Below, one piece after another: positions 12,031 through 22,340 of a DNA stretch of 64,000 nucleotides (the stretch's first letter is position 1; every line of letters begins with the position of its first letter). Source of the DNA: Pelobates cultripes. Lineage: Eukaryota > Chordata > Amphibia > Anura > Pelobatidae. The notes beneath the pieces are model-generated. The model was given only the letters and a program-made list of their open reading frames with translations. It was not told the origin of the DNA and ran no database searches. The position numbers and the translations under genes are program-made. The stretch covers positions 254,590,946-254,654,945 of the forward strand of contig OW240912.1 of NCBI GenBank assembly GCA_933207985.1. The letters are read 5' to 3'.

Positions 12031-12486
12031 CTATGTGTGTGTTTGGTGCCATGCTGTAAATGGTGGAGATTGGAAGACCACTCTGCAAATCTTGGCTATG
12101 AGTGTGTTTTCAGCCAATGGTTTTGTTGTGCTGACTGTAAGTGAGGGCATGCTATATTCCTTGAAGGTGTGTTTATGATACCTGTATGGGAGCCCTTTGA
12201 AGCTCCAGAGCTTTAGTAAATCTACTACAAGCCTGGAAGGGTGATGAGTCAGTAGTGTTGAAAATGCATTGGTGTGTACAGATGGTGAGTACGTTATTTG
12301 TAAGTTGTATTGGGCCACATGGTTTGTCATGTGCCCTGAACCATTTGAACATATATGCAACAGTCTATATGCAATGCAACTACTCATATCAATCGTCTCT
12401 GGTAGTTCAGAGGTGCTGGTACCTGGAGCCTGAGAGTGCTCGTCCATTTGTTTGGGACAGAACCCCTTCTGTATGGGTACCTGCAC
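12031..12486 (-). pseudogene. RT-proximal region of DIRS/Ngaro-like pol
   Basis: The minus frame of 151 residues contains LLTHHPSRLVVDLLK, then FKGLPYRY, and near its end VVFQSPPFTAWH. This order resembles the N-terminal part of DIRS/Ngaro RT, where a conserved GPF..PPF..W motif precedes the palm. The catalytic YxDD region, expected at about 12030-11330, was not recognised and is presumably decayed. Confidence 0.45.
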
Positions 12487-13000
12487 AAATAAACATCTCT
12501 ACATATTCCAAATACCAACCCATCCAAGAGATGGTCAGTTCCCGATTTACCTGGAATCCCTGAATCTGACCATCACAGATACATCATCATACATATATAT
12601 GCCTTGCTTCCCCAATGTGCTGGGATCATACGTGCAGGGTTAACATCTTGTGTGTCATAAGAATTGATTGTACCAGGTAACCGAGTTTCGGTTGGTGCTG
12701 GTTGTACAGTAACGTGAGGCCCAGCCTTGTGAGGGCTGTGGTGACCAACTCGAGATTGCCAGTCTGTCATAAAATTTTTGGCTCATGAGTTTATGAGTGA
12801 GGCTAGCATAGCCTGGGTGTCACCTGAGTTGATGTAGCTGGGCCTTCCCCTGCCTCCGTGTTGTCTGTTGATGTATGGAGGAGTTTGAATAACTCTGCTT
12901 TCCTTGCTGTAGCAGGGTAGGGGATTTGTCACCTCCTTAGGTCGGTGGTAATGTGTGGGATCGTCCAGGATCTGATTGCTGCAGGACTAGCAACATCTCC

Positions 13001-13859
13001 TCTGCTTGAAGGTGTATCAATTCTAGCCGGGGTGCTAGGAAGAGGTGATTCTTCACCATCTTTTGGAGAAATACTTAAATAACAATAAAGATGCAATTAT
13101 TTGTACCCAGGGTTCTTGTACTGGCTTGCTAGCTAAGCCGTAAGGCGAAACGATTAGGCTTGGTGTTTTTTGGTGACTGGTGAGGCCCTGCTAGTTGCCA
13201 AGTGGCTTGAGAGGCTCTATCTATGCTTGGCGCGAGGGGATTTTGTGTGGCCACCGAACATTGTGGCAGGATGTTGGCCTCTCGGTGACAGTAACCAGAA
13301 AATAGGAAGGGGAGTGACAGGTGAGGCCCTCTCTATGATACAATGCGAGGCGGCTAGCTCACGAGTGGCCCGAGGGGTGTATGCCTCCGAGTGTGAGGCA
13401 GGGTGTTGGCCTCGCGGGACCACTAACCGAAGCATAATGCAGAGAAAAAAGGGGGTAATACCTATTGGGCCCTAGAACCCTAATTGCCAGTACACTATTA
13501 CTATTCCAGGGAAGACAATCCGTATAGGTTTTTTAGTAGTAACTGTAACCTGAATGGATAAAACCGTATGGCATAAGGAAATATGGCATAGACCAAGCTT
13601 ATCTTAATACGTACAGTATATGTGAAAAGTAAAGTGCCATGATGTGTAAATATTAAACATCGTAGCCATACTAGTTAAATATGTATCAATCTTAACCCAT
13701 TAAGTGCCGTATGTACAAGTGAAAATGTGGTCTGTCCCCACCTTGTATGTTGTATGTCCCCTTGCTAGGGGAAAGTCTGTTGCGTGAGCAGCGTGCTGTG
13801 AAAAATGTATGTGAACTATATTACCAGTTACGTATATACAGACGCGTCTGCTACTGTAT
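13001..13859. other. Probable upstream part of the DIRS-like element and spacer
   Basis: No supported gene. An imperfect duplication of roughly 135 bp (GTGACTGGTGAGGCCCT near 13178 and GTGACAGGTGAGGCCCT near 13313) is present. The stretch may hold the decayed ORF1 or 5' end of the minus-strand retroelement, but I see no motif that proves this. Confidence 0.4.
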
Positions 13860-14232
13860 AATAATATATGTATTTATACCTGATGTTGATATAGTGCTTG
13901 CTATGTGAATTGTTGTATGTCTTATTGAATGGTAGGGGTCAGTGAACATGGTGTTGCAAAATGCCAGTGCACTGGAGATCTGCCGAGTGCCCTATAGGTG
14001 GCAGTGTAGTTGGATACTGATTGGTATGTGAAATGTTGTTTGTCTATTGACCTATAGGGGTCAGTGTTTTGGTGTTTGTAAAACCCCATGAAAATTGTCA
14101 ATGTACTTGACAGACCTGTAGGTGGCAGTGTTGATAGAACCACTGTTGGTCTTGATGTGAAATGTAAATTATTTTGAATTAAACCTGAATTTGAGCCCGT
14201 GCTGGAGTTTCATTTATGGTTTATGGTTATGT

Positions 14233-14312
14233 TTAACCCCGTAAGGACCAAACTTCTGGAATAAAAGGGAATCATGACACGTCACACATGTCTTGTGTCC
14301 TTAAGGGGTTAA
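14233..14312 (+). repeat. 80-bp MITE, complete copy
   Basis: Ends are TTAACCCCGTAAGGACC and CCTTAAGGGGTTAA, a terminal inverted repeat. The interior is nearly identical to 14426-14505 and to the reverse complement of 1-75. Non-coding. Confidence 0.8.
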
Positions 14313-14425
14313 AACAATCTTATGTATAATTTATATTGGCTGGTAAATTGTATATGACATGTGAAGACAGTTTTGCTGTTGACCAGTAGGGGTCATAAAT
14401 GCTGATTGTATGGTAAAAATACCCT

Positions 14426-14505
14426 TTAACCCCTTAAGGACCAAACTTCTGGAATAAAAGGGAATCATGACATGTCACACCTGTCATGTGTCCCTAAGGG
14501 GTTAA
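14426..14505 (+). repeat. 80-bp MITE, complete copy
   Basis: Second complete copy, TTAACCCCTTAAGGACC to CCCTAAGGGGTTAA, inserted into the diverged upstream part of the 95-bp array. Confidence 0.8.
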
Positions 14506-15790
14506 TCCTACCATATGACAGATAGGAGTCAGTATAAAAGCAAAAATGCTGTAGTTAGTTTGTTTGCTTATGAAGTGAAATAAAGTCTGAGAAGACTGTA
14601 GTATACCGATTGACCGGTAGGGGTCAGCATGTAGGCGAAAATGCCGTGGTTCGTTGGTTTGTACATGAAATACAATAATGTCTGAGAAGCCTGTAGTACA
14701 CTGAATGACCGGTAGGTGTAAGTGTGTAGGTGAAAATGCAGTGGTTTATTGTTTTGTACATGAAAAGCAATAATGTCTAAGAAGCCTGTAGTACACCGAA
14801 TGACTGATAGGGGTCAGTATGTAGGTGAAAAATTAAGTGGTTTGTTGGTTTGTACCTGAAATGCAATAATGTCGGAGAAGCCTGTGGTACACAGAATGAC
14901 CGGTAGGGGTCAGTGTGTAGGCGCAAATGCGGTGATTCGTTGATTTGTACATGAAATGCGATAATGTCTAAGAAGCCTGTAGTCCACCGAAAGACCAGTA
15001 GGGGTCAGTGTGTAGGTGTAAATGCAGTGGTTTATTTGTTTGTACATGAAAATGCAAACAACGCCTAAGAAGCCTGTAGTACACCGAATGACCAATAGGG
15101 GTCAGTGTGTAGGTGAAAAATGCGGTGGTTCGTTGGTTTGTACATGAAATGCAATAATGTCTGAGAAGCCTGTAGTACACTGAATGACCGGTAGGTGTAA
15201 GTGTGTAGGTAAAAATGCAGTGGTTTATTGTTTTGTACACGAAAAGCAATAATGTCTAAGAAGCCTGTAGTACACCGAATGACTGATAGGGGTCAGTATG
15301 TAGGTGAAAAATTAAGTGGTTTGTTGGTTTGTACCTGAAATGCAATAATGCCGGAGAAGCCTGTAGTACACAGAATGACTGGTAGGGGTCAGTGTGTAGG
15401 CGCAAATGCAGTGGTTCGTTGATTTGTACATGAAATGCGATAATGTCTAAAAAGCCTGCAGTCCACCGAAAGACCAGTAGGGGTCAGTGTGTAGGTGTAA
15501 ATGCAGTGGTTTATTGGTTTGTACATGAAAATGCAAACAACGCCTAAGAAGCCTGTAGTACACCGAATGACCAATAGGGGTCAGTGTGTAGGTGAAAAAA
15601 TGTGGTGGTTCGTTGGTTTGTACATGAAATGCAATAATGTCTGAGAAGCCTGTAGTACACCGAATGACCGGTAGGGGTCAGTGTGTAGGCAAAGATGCAG
15701 TGGTTCGTTGGTTTGTACATGAAATGCGATAATGTCTAAGAAGTCTGTAGTACACCCAAAGACCGGTAGGGGGTTTAAACGAATGATATG

Positions 15791-16043
15791 CATGAACATG
15801 CAATAGTTTTAGAACAGACTTAGACAAAATGCAGCAGTAAAGTGAGGACCTGACCCTTGCATGGTGCCGTGGGACTGATGCCTGGCGTAATGGGTAGGTC
15901 AACTTACGGTTTGTGAGTCACTTGGACACCATCCACAGCGATAGATTGAAGAAGGTGGTAGGCCGGAAAAGCCTGTGGCTGGATTCCTGACACAGCTCAG
16001 CTTAGAAAACCTCATGGAGTAATCAGGTAAAATGGCGTCTGGA
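15791..16043. other. Non-coding sequence up to the assembly gap
   Basis: No gene recognised. The unique sequence runs from the end of the tandem array to the N run. Confidence 0.4.
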
Positions 16044-16143
16044 NNNNNNNNNNNNNNNNNNNNNNNNNNNNNNNNNNNNNNNNNNNNNNNNNNNNNNNNN
16101 NNNNNNNNNNNNNNNNNNNNNNNNNNNNNNNNNNNNNNNNNNN
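16044..16143. other. Assembly gap (100 N)
   Basis: Exactly 100 N, the usual placeholder for a gap of unknown size. It follows a tandem array and cuts the minus-strand L1 ORF1. Confidence 0.98.
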
Positions 16144-16260
16144 GTGTCCCTTTCTTTCTCTCTTGTCTCGACTGCTCCCAGTCTGGTCATGATGCCGCCC
16201 AGCTCTCCTCGCACCCCATCTAGGTCCTTCTTCCAGACCCCCCCGAAGCTCGAGTAGGAG
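16144..16260 (-). pseudogene. L1-type ORF1 fragment (coiled-coil part), minus strand
   Basis: Continuation of the ORF1 that starts at 18711 beyond the inserted hAT element. One minus frame reads as a coiled-coil stretch with hydrophobic residues in heptad spacing (LDGVRGELGGIMTRLG). A G-run near the hAT junction shifts the frame relative to the upstream part. The gap removes the rest. Confidence 0.55.
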
Positions 16261-18454
16261 CAGGGCCGGTGCAAGGATTTTTGCCGCCCTAGGCAAAAGT
16301 AAAGTTTGACGCCCCCCTCCTCCCCCCGTGACATCGCAATGCCCCACCCATATGACCTGCCATGTTAACTAACGCTAGTGCTGCAGTGCCGCTGTGTTTA
16401 CATTAAAAGGCCTGCAGGGACAGGCTATAGACACCAGGACCACTACATTAAGGTGCAGTGGTTCTGGGGACTATAGTGTTTCTTTAATGTGAGGTAAATT
16501 AGAGATTAGTGCCACGAATAATATACTAGATTACCTGCTTACAAGCAGATGAGGATGATGATGGGCTCTAGCTGCAGTCTGGCTCCACTGGTCTGGTGTA
16601 TAACAGGATCTCTGGAGGCTGTTTGTAACTGTGGTCACACAAATCAATGTTCTGGGAGAACGAGAAGCAGCTCCATTTTTTGGGGGCCCTTTACACAGCT
16701 CAAGGTCTGGGTCCCAGGGTCCACCTTCGTTTTCCACCAATGAGTTTGTTCACAGGGGATGGAGTGTGTAGGGAATGTCCTGATTTGTGTGTAAGGAATG
16801 CATTGTGTGAATCTGTGTTTGTATGTGTAAGGGCTGCAAGGTGTGTTTCTGTGTATGTAAGGGATGAAGTGTGTGAGTCTGTAAGGGGTGCATTGCGTGT
16901 GTGTGTGTAATGCATTGTGTGTGTAATGCATTGTGTGTTTTTCTGTGTGCAAGGGGTTCATTGTCTTTGTGTGTAAGGGGTGCATTGTGTGTGATTGTGT
17001 GTGTGTGTGTGATGGATGTCAGTCTCTCCCCCCTCCCTTGTCACTCTCTTCTCCCCCCCTCCCTTGTTACTCTCATTCCCCCTCCCTCCCCTGTCACTCC
17101 CCCCTCCCTGTCAATTTCTCTCTCCCCGTCAATTCCCCTCCCTGTCAATGTCTCCCCCCGTTAGTTTCTTTCCCCCCCACCTCCCTGTTAGTTTCTTTCT
17201 CCCCCCTCCCCTGTCAGTTTCTTTCTCCCCCCTCCCCTGTCAGTTTCCTTCTTCCCCCCTCCCTGTTTCTTTCTTCCCCCTCCCTGTTTCTTTCTTCCCC
17301 CTCCTTCCCTGTTTCCTTCTCCCCCTCCCTCCCTGTTTCCTTCTCCCCCTCCCTCCCTGTTTCCTTCTCCCCCCTCCCTCCCTCTTTTTTCCCCCTCCCT
17401 GTTTCTTTCTTCCCCCTCCCTCCGTTTCCTTCTCCCCCCTCCCTCCTTCCCTGTTTCCTTCTCCCCCCCTCCCTCCTCTCTGTTCTTTCTTCTCCCCCTC
17501 CCTCCTGTTTCTTTCTTTCCTCCCCTCCTCCTGTTTCTTTCTTCTCCCCCCTCCCTCCTGTTTCTTTCTTCTCCCCCCTCCCTCCCTCTCTTTTTCTTCT
17601 CCCCCTCCTCCTCCTCGCTTTCCTTCTCCCCCTCCTCCTCTCTGTTTCGCTGCCTCCCCTCCTCCCTCTCTGTTTCTTTCTTCTCCCCCTCCTCCCTCTC
17701 TGTTTCTTTCTTCTCCCCCCTCCCTCCTCTCTGTTTCTTTCTTCTCCCCCCTCCTCCTGTTTCTTTCTTCTCCCCCCTCCCTCCCTCCCTCCCCTGTTTC
17801 ACTTTCTTCTCCCCCTCCCTCCTCTCTTTTTCTTCTCCCCCCTCCTCCTGTTTCTTTCTTCTCCCCCCCTCCTCCCTCTCTGTTTCTTTTCTTCTCCCCC
17901 TCCCTCCTCCTGTTTCTTTCTTCTCCTCCCTCCCTCTCTTTTTCTTCTCCCCTCCCTCCTTTCTTTTTCTTCTCGCCTCCCTCTTTCTTCCCCCTCCCTC
18001 CCCTACCTGTGTGTGGTAGTGTGGCCGAGAGCCAGTATAGTCAGGCCGGTGCAGGGGGCTGTTGGCTGCAGCTGTACCCGGCGGGATAACAGAGAACACT
18101 CAGTGTTCACTTCCTGTTGATCGGCAGTACGAAGACTACTCTCAGCCTTACCCCACGGTCGGTTTCAACTCTATATAGAGGCACCGACCCGCGCCTGAAG
18201 GGAAACTGACAGATGGGGCGCTGAGCACTGGCGCTTCCCTCCTGTCAGCCCCCCTCTCCTCAGGCCTCTTGCCAGGCCGGTCTGGTCACGCCCTCATGGG
18301 CCTTACCGCCGGGCAAAGCTTCGCCGCCACAAGGCTCTTTACAGAGCGCTCGGGCGGCTGCAGCATGAGCGGGGCCGGCGCTCCTGGCGGCGCCCCCTCC
18401 CAAGGGGCGCCCTAGGCGGCTGCCTAGTCCGCCTTACAGGTAGCGCCGGCCCTG
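16261..18454. mobile_element. Non-autonomous hAT element with exact 8-bp TSD
   Basis: Terminal inverted repeats CAGGGCCGG (16261) and CCGGCCCTG (ending 18454) are flanked by the 8-bp direct repeat AGTAGGAG at 16253-16260 and 18455-18462, diagnostic of hAT transposition. Subterminal sequence includes GCCGCCCTAGGCAAAA on the left and GCGCCCTAGGCGGC on the right. No transposase is present. The interior is low-complexity: a TGTGT-rich part (about 16750-17010) and a 1-kb polypyrimidine tract. It interrupts an L1 ORF1. Confidence 0.9.
17030..18003 (+). repeat. 1-kb polypyrimidine (C/T) tract inside hAT
   Basis: Almost pure C/T on the plus strand, made of irregular CCCTCCCT and TTTCTTTCTTC units. 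The long open frames on both strands are artefacts of this composition. Such mirror-like homopurine-homopyrimidine DNA can form triplex structures; that is general knowledge, not shown here. Confidence 0.9.
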
Positions 18455-18462
18455 AGTAGGAG

Positions 18463-18711
18463 CCTCTTAATGTCTCCCTTGGTGGAGGGCGACGTGTCTG
18501 AGTCGGAGTCCTCTCTCTGGTAAACTCTGCTGAGGGCCCGTGTGGACATCGAGCCCTCTTCATCTGGGGACGTCTCTGACTCACTGGATCCTCGAGGTCT
18601 GGCAGGCGCCATCTTAGGCTGCGATGTCTGCTGCGGCCTATCGAATGACCTCCTGATATCTGGAAGTTTAGAAGCCTCCGCTGCCTGCAATTTGCGGTGC
18701 TTGCGCCCCAT
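18463..18711 (-). pseudogene. L1-type ORF1, N-terminal part, minus strand
   Basis: Starts with MGRKHRKLQAAEASK and runs through a Ser/Asp-rich region (SESETSPDEEG) into DIKRLLL, where the hAT element interrupts it. The basic start followed by an acidic low-complexity region fits ORF1 of frog L1-type LINEs. Upstream, about 18712-18865, is a GC-rich probable 5' UTR with a GGGGGGCGTGGCC start on the minus strand. Removing one TSD joins it to 16144-16260. Confidence 0.55.
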
Positions 18712-18899
18712 CTCTCTCTAGGGGTGTTCAGTGTCACCCCTGTCTTGGTCGTGGGGTGAGCTGTGTATTTTTTGTGGCGTTTTTAGGGGTATTTTCGGTG
18801 TGTTTAGCAGGAGCTCCCTGCAAACACGTCTGATCAGTTGCACGGCTGGCCACGCCCCCCCATGCGGATTGCTTTTATGATACAAATCTAACAAGTGTG

Positions 18900-19240
18900 T
18901 ACTCTAGGAACCACACCTCTCTTCACTTGGCTGTCTCTTCTTGCTATGCAAATGGGGTCAGACGGGAAGTTGAGGAATAGTGTCAACCCCTCCATCTTTG
19001 ACCTGGCAGTGAGCAAGACCAGGCTTCTATTGTATATATATGTTTGTTTTCACTTTGCTGTTTACTTTATCTCAGTTACTGTCTCAGCTTTTACGGAGTG
19101 ATTGGTGGGAAGCTGCATTACATCCTGTCGGAGGAGCCAGAGCGGGGCCCTGCGGATATGCATACCCTTATTCCATGTGGCACGCCTGCAGTGACCCGCA
19201 CCTCAATTGTAGATACTCACTGCCCTAATCCCCATACATC
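18900..19240 (+). mobile_element. Probable inter-ORF part of a plus-strand L1-type LINE
   Basis: Lies directly upstream of the ORF2 start at 19241 in the same orientation. No ORF1 motif is visible, so the plus-strand L1 is probably 5' truncated here. Its boundary with the divergent minus-strand L1 is not sharp. Confidence 0.4.
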
Positions 19241-19811
19241 ATGGCACATCCTAAGACACTAAAAATTGTCTCAATCAACGTCAAAGATCTGAATAGCCCT
19301 CAAAAATGGAGGCTCTTACTGGGAGAAATAAAGAGACAAAATGCCAATATAGCCTTTATACAAGAAACACACATCCCTAAGTCATCCCAACTAAGGTTCA
19401 CTGATCACATATTTGACAGGGCCCACATCTCTAGCTCTTTGCGAAAACAAAATGGTGCAGCAATCTTACTGCAGAAAACTTGCCCATTAAAGGTGTCTTA
19501 CTGCATTTATGGTCAGGATGGATGGCATATACTCCTCACCGGCACGCTGGCCGGTCGCACGTACTCTCTCCTTAACATTTACGCACCAAATCGGTATGAC
19601 CCTAACTTCTCTGATTCACTCCTCCGTCTGGTCCAGTCTAGGGCACACGATTTCCTACTCATGGGTGTAGACTTCAATGCAGCACCATGTCCTGGGATCG
19701 ACAGGGAGACAAGGCCAGGGCTCCAGCGCTCACACAGTTTGGGGGGACATGATAAATTGTTACATGGGTTTTTGCAGAAATCTGGCCTGCTGGATGCATG
19801 GAGACTCCAGC
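19241..19811 (+). pseudogene. L1-type ORF2, AP-endonuclease domain (5' half, interrupted)
   Basis: Starts MAHPKTLKIVSINVKDLN, the N-terminal signature of an APE-type endonuclease (SxNVxxL). It continues with FIQETHI (catalytic Glu motif), AAILLQK, LLNIYAPN and FLLMGVDFNAAP (GDFN-like, here VDFN). This nuclease nicks genomic DNA during target-primed reverse transcription. The frame is open until the hAT element at 19812, which splits the domain; it resumes in frame at 23198. Confidence 0.8.
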
Positions 19812-20554
19812 TAGGGCCGGCGCTACCATTAAGGCGAATAAGGCATTCGCCTGGGGCGCCGGCCTCTGGGGGGCGCCCACCGGGTGGTTTGCCAGTGGGC
19901 TGCCCTGCTGATATCTGGGGATGCTGTGCTGGGCGAGCGGCTCCTTAGCCAACCCCCAGCGCAGCCATTCAGCTGCTGGGTTCCCTCTGCAGCCGATTAC
20001 CTGCTCAGGGAGTGGGGTTTACTGTAACCCCATCCCCTGAGCAGCACACTGTGCTTCCTGCAGGCAGGGGAAAGCCAGGATGTGACCTGGTATCCTGGCT
20101 GCCCCCTGTCTGTGAACACAGGAAGCACTCAGAGGGAAACAGGAAGCAGCCTGTGCTCACAGTGCACGGCTCTCCTGCTCCCCCAGCAGCAAGAAAAACA
20201 ACATCCTGGATCCTGCTGCCTGGACCTCTTCACCGCACCCAGGTATGGCATGGGGGATTGTTTATAGTATGAATGTTTGTAAATTGGTGTGTGTGTTAAA
20301 TTACTGTGTTTGTGTGTGTAAATAAAGTGTGACTATATGTAGAGTGGTGTGAGTTTGTGCTTGACTGACAGTGTGTGTGAGAGATTGTGCAAGTGACACT
20401 GTGTTAGTATGTGCAAATTACACTGTATGTGTCAGAGAGAGTGTGCAAGTGACACTGTGTGGTGTTAGTAAGGGTGTGTAACTGACAATTAGTGATGTCG
20501 CGAACGTGAACCGCCATAGACTTCAATGGGCAGGCGAATTTTAAAACCCACAGG

Positions 20555-21470
20555 GACTCTTATTGGATGAAGGGGGGGGGAGACCTACTCTCCTCCCCCC
20601 CGGCCCCCACCCCTGGGCGGCGGGTGGGGGCCATAAAGATAATGAGGGGGGGACCTACTTTCCCACCCCCGGCCCCCACCCCTGAGCGGTGGGTGGGGGC
20701 CCTAATAACAATAACGGGGGGACCTATTGTCCCCCCGCCCCCACCCCTGCGCGGCGGGTGGGGGCCATATTGATAATGGGGGGACCTACTGCCCCCCCGG
20801 CCCCCACCCCTGCGCGGCGGGTGGGGGCCATATTGATAATGAGGGGGGACCTACTGCCCCCCCGCCCCCACCCCTGCGCGGCGGGTGGAGGCCACAAAGA
20901 TAATGAGGGGGGGGACCTACTGTCCTCCCCCCCGGCCCCCACCCCTGGGCGGCGGGTGGGGGCCACAAAGATAATGAGGGGGGGGACCTACTGTCCTCCC
21001 CCCCGGCCCCCACCCCTGGGCGGCGGGTGGGGGCCACAAAGATAATGAGGGGGGGGACCTACTGTCCTCCCCCCCCGGCCCCCACCCCTGGGTGGCGGGT
21101 GGGGGCCACAAAGATAATGGGGAGGGACCTACTGTCCTCCCCCCAGCCCCCAACCCTGGGCGGCGGGTGGGGGCCACAAAGATAATGAGAGGGGGGGACC
21201 TACTGTCCTCCCCCCGGCCCCCACCCCTGGGCGGCGGTTGGGGGCCACAAAGATAATGGGGGGTACCTACTGTCCTCCCCCCCGGCCCCCACCCCTGGGC
21301 GGCGGGTGGGGGCCACAAAGATAATGAGGGGGGGGGACCTACTGTCCTCCCCCCCCGGCCCCACCCCTGGGCTGTGGGTGGGGGCCACAAAGATAATGAG
21401 GGGGGGGACCTACTGTCCTCCCCCCCCTGCCCCCACCCCTGGGCTGCGGGTGGGGGCCCTAAGTAAATCC
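20555..21470 (+). repeat. GC-rich minisatellite, about 60-70 bp unit, left arm
   Basis: About 13 units containing GGTGGGGGCCACAAAGATAATG, a G-run, ACCTACTGTCC, a C-run and CCACCCCTGGGCGGCGGG. Each unit has runs of five or more G and C on both strands. The predicted proteins here are repeat translations only. Confidence 0.9.
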
Positions 21471-21929
21471 CCCCCAAGGTGACTAGGGGTCCCCAAGCCC
21501 CTAGTCACCCCCCCAAATAAAAAGTCCCTACCTACCCCCCTCACCCTAAAAAATAGTGAGGGGGGAATAAAATAACTAACCTGTAAAATAAAAGTAAACT
21601 TACCATTCGACGTCTTCTTTTTTCTCAAATCTTCTTTTTCAGCCCCAAAAAAGGCCAAATAAAAAACCATCATAACCGTCGAATTGAAAATAAAATAAAA
21701 ATCCCGAGCGCAAAAAAAAAACCCGACGAAAAAGAAAAAACCCGAGCGCAAAAAAAAATCCATCTTCACCCATGGAGGGCCCGCTGTAGACTGAGTTTCA
21801 GAAAGGGCGTGGGGAAGGCTTATAAAGCCTTATAAAGCCTTCAAAGAACTTTCCCACGCTGTAAATGACACAGAGCACTGTGATTGGATGGCTTGAAAGC
21901 CCCTCATCTGTATGGCTCCCACCCGGGCC
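21471..21929. other. Central spacer of the nested foldback-like element
   Basis: No gene. It includes the local palindrome GACTAGGGGTCCCCAAGCCCC and A-rich stretches with CCCGA units near 21700-21750. The minus open frame at 21410-21769 is rejected as low complexity. Confidence 0.5.
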
Positions 21930-22340
21930 GCCTAGGGGCCGGGGGCAGTAGGTCCCCCTATTATCATTATGGCCCCCACCCACCGTAGGTGGGGGCCGGG
22001 GGCAGTAGGTCCCCCTCATATTAATATGGCCCCCACCCGCCGCAGGTAGCCGGGGCAGTAGGTCCCCCCTCATCAATATGGCCCTACCTGCCGCTGCAGT
22101 GGGGACCGGGGGCATTAGGTCCTCATTATCACACATGGCTCCCCTACCCGCCGCTGCAGCGGGGACAATAGTCCCCCCTTTATTACATTTTAGGGGCCCC
22201 CCACCCACCGCCAGGGTAATGTATTGCCAGGTCCCCCTTATTGGTATTTTTAGGGCCCCCACCCACCGCTCAGGGGTGGGGGCCGGAGGGAGGACAATAG
22301 GTCCCCCCCATTAGTATTTAGGGCCCCCACCGAGGGGGGA
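21930..22340 (-). repeat. GC-rich minisatellite, right arm in inverted orientation
   Basis: Contains GGCAGTAGGTCCCCC and CATCAATATGGCCC, the reverse complement of the left-arm unit, repeated about six times with more divergence. With the left arm it forms a long inverted repeat. Confidence 0.8.

Larger units (their letters stand above)
9590..13000 (-). mobile_element. Decayed DIRS/Ngaro-like tyrosine-recombinase retroelement
   Basis: Read on the minus strand, fragments occur in the expected order: a gag/RT-proximal region (12486 to 12031), an RNase H-like region (11320 to 11009), a post-RNase H segment (10962 to 10738) and a segment like the start of a tyrosine recombinase (10550 to 10260). 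The frame is broken between all of them, so the copy is inactive. The 3' end carries two identical 128-bp direct repeats (9590-9717 and 9903-10030), which resembles the B1-A2-B2 split direct repeats of Ngaro/PAT-type elements. I could not find the matching 5' repeat by eye. Boundaries are approximate. Confidence 0.55.
13860..15790 (+). repeat. Tandem array, 95-bp unit with 480-bp higher-order repeat
   Basis: Units share GTAGGGGTCAGTGTGTAGG, then a GTGGTT...TTTGTACATGAAATGC block, AATAATGTCT, and GAAGCCTGTAGTACACC. Unit starts at 14617, 14712, 14807, 14903 and 14998 give a 95-96 bp period. From about 14700 to 15660 the units repeat in blocks of five (block offset 480 bp; for example 14701 versus 15181). 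Units before about 14520 are more diverged and are interrupted by two MITE copies. Confidence 0.85.

Noticed and set aside
14910..15902. Minus frames with repeated LHLHTDPYWSF-type peptides
   Set aside because: The frames arise because the 95-96 bp period keeps some frames open; no start or conserved domain.
17016..18120. Long Pro/Ser/Phe-rich plus frames and a Glu/Lys/Arg-rich minus frame
   Set aside because: They are translations of the polypyrimidine tract; all frames are open because the sequence is nearly pure C/T.
20567..21477. Gly/Pro-rich frames on both strands
   Set aside because: Minisatellite translation inside a nested hAT element.
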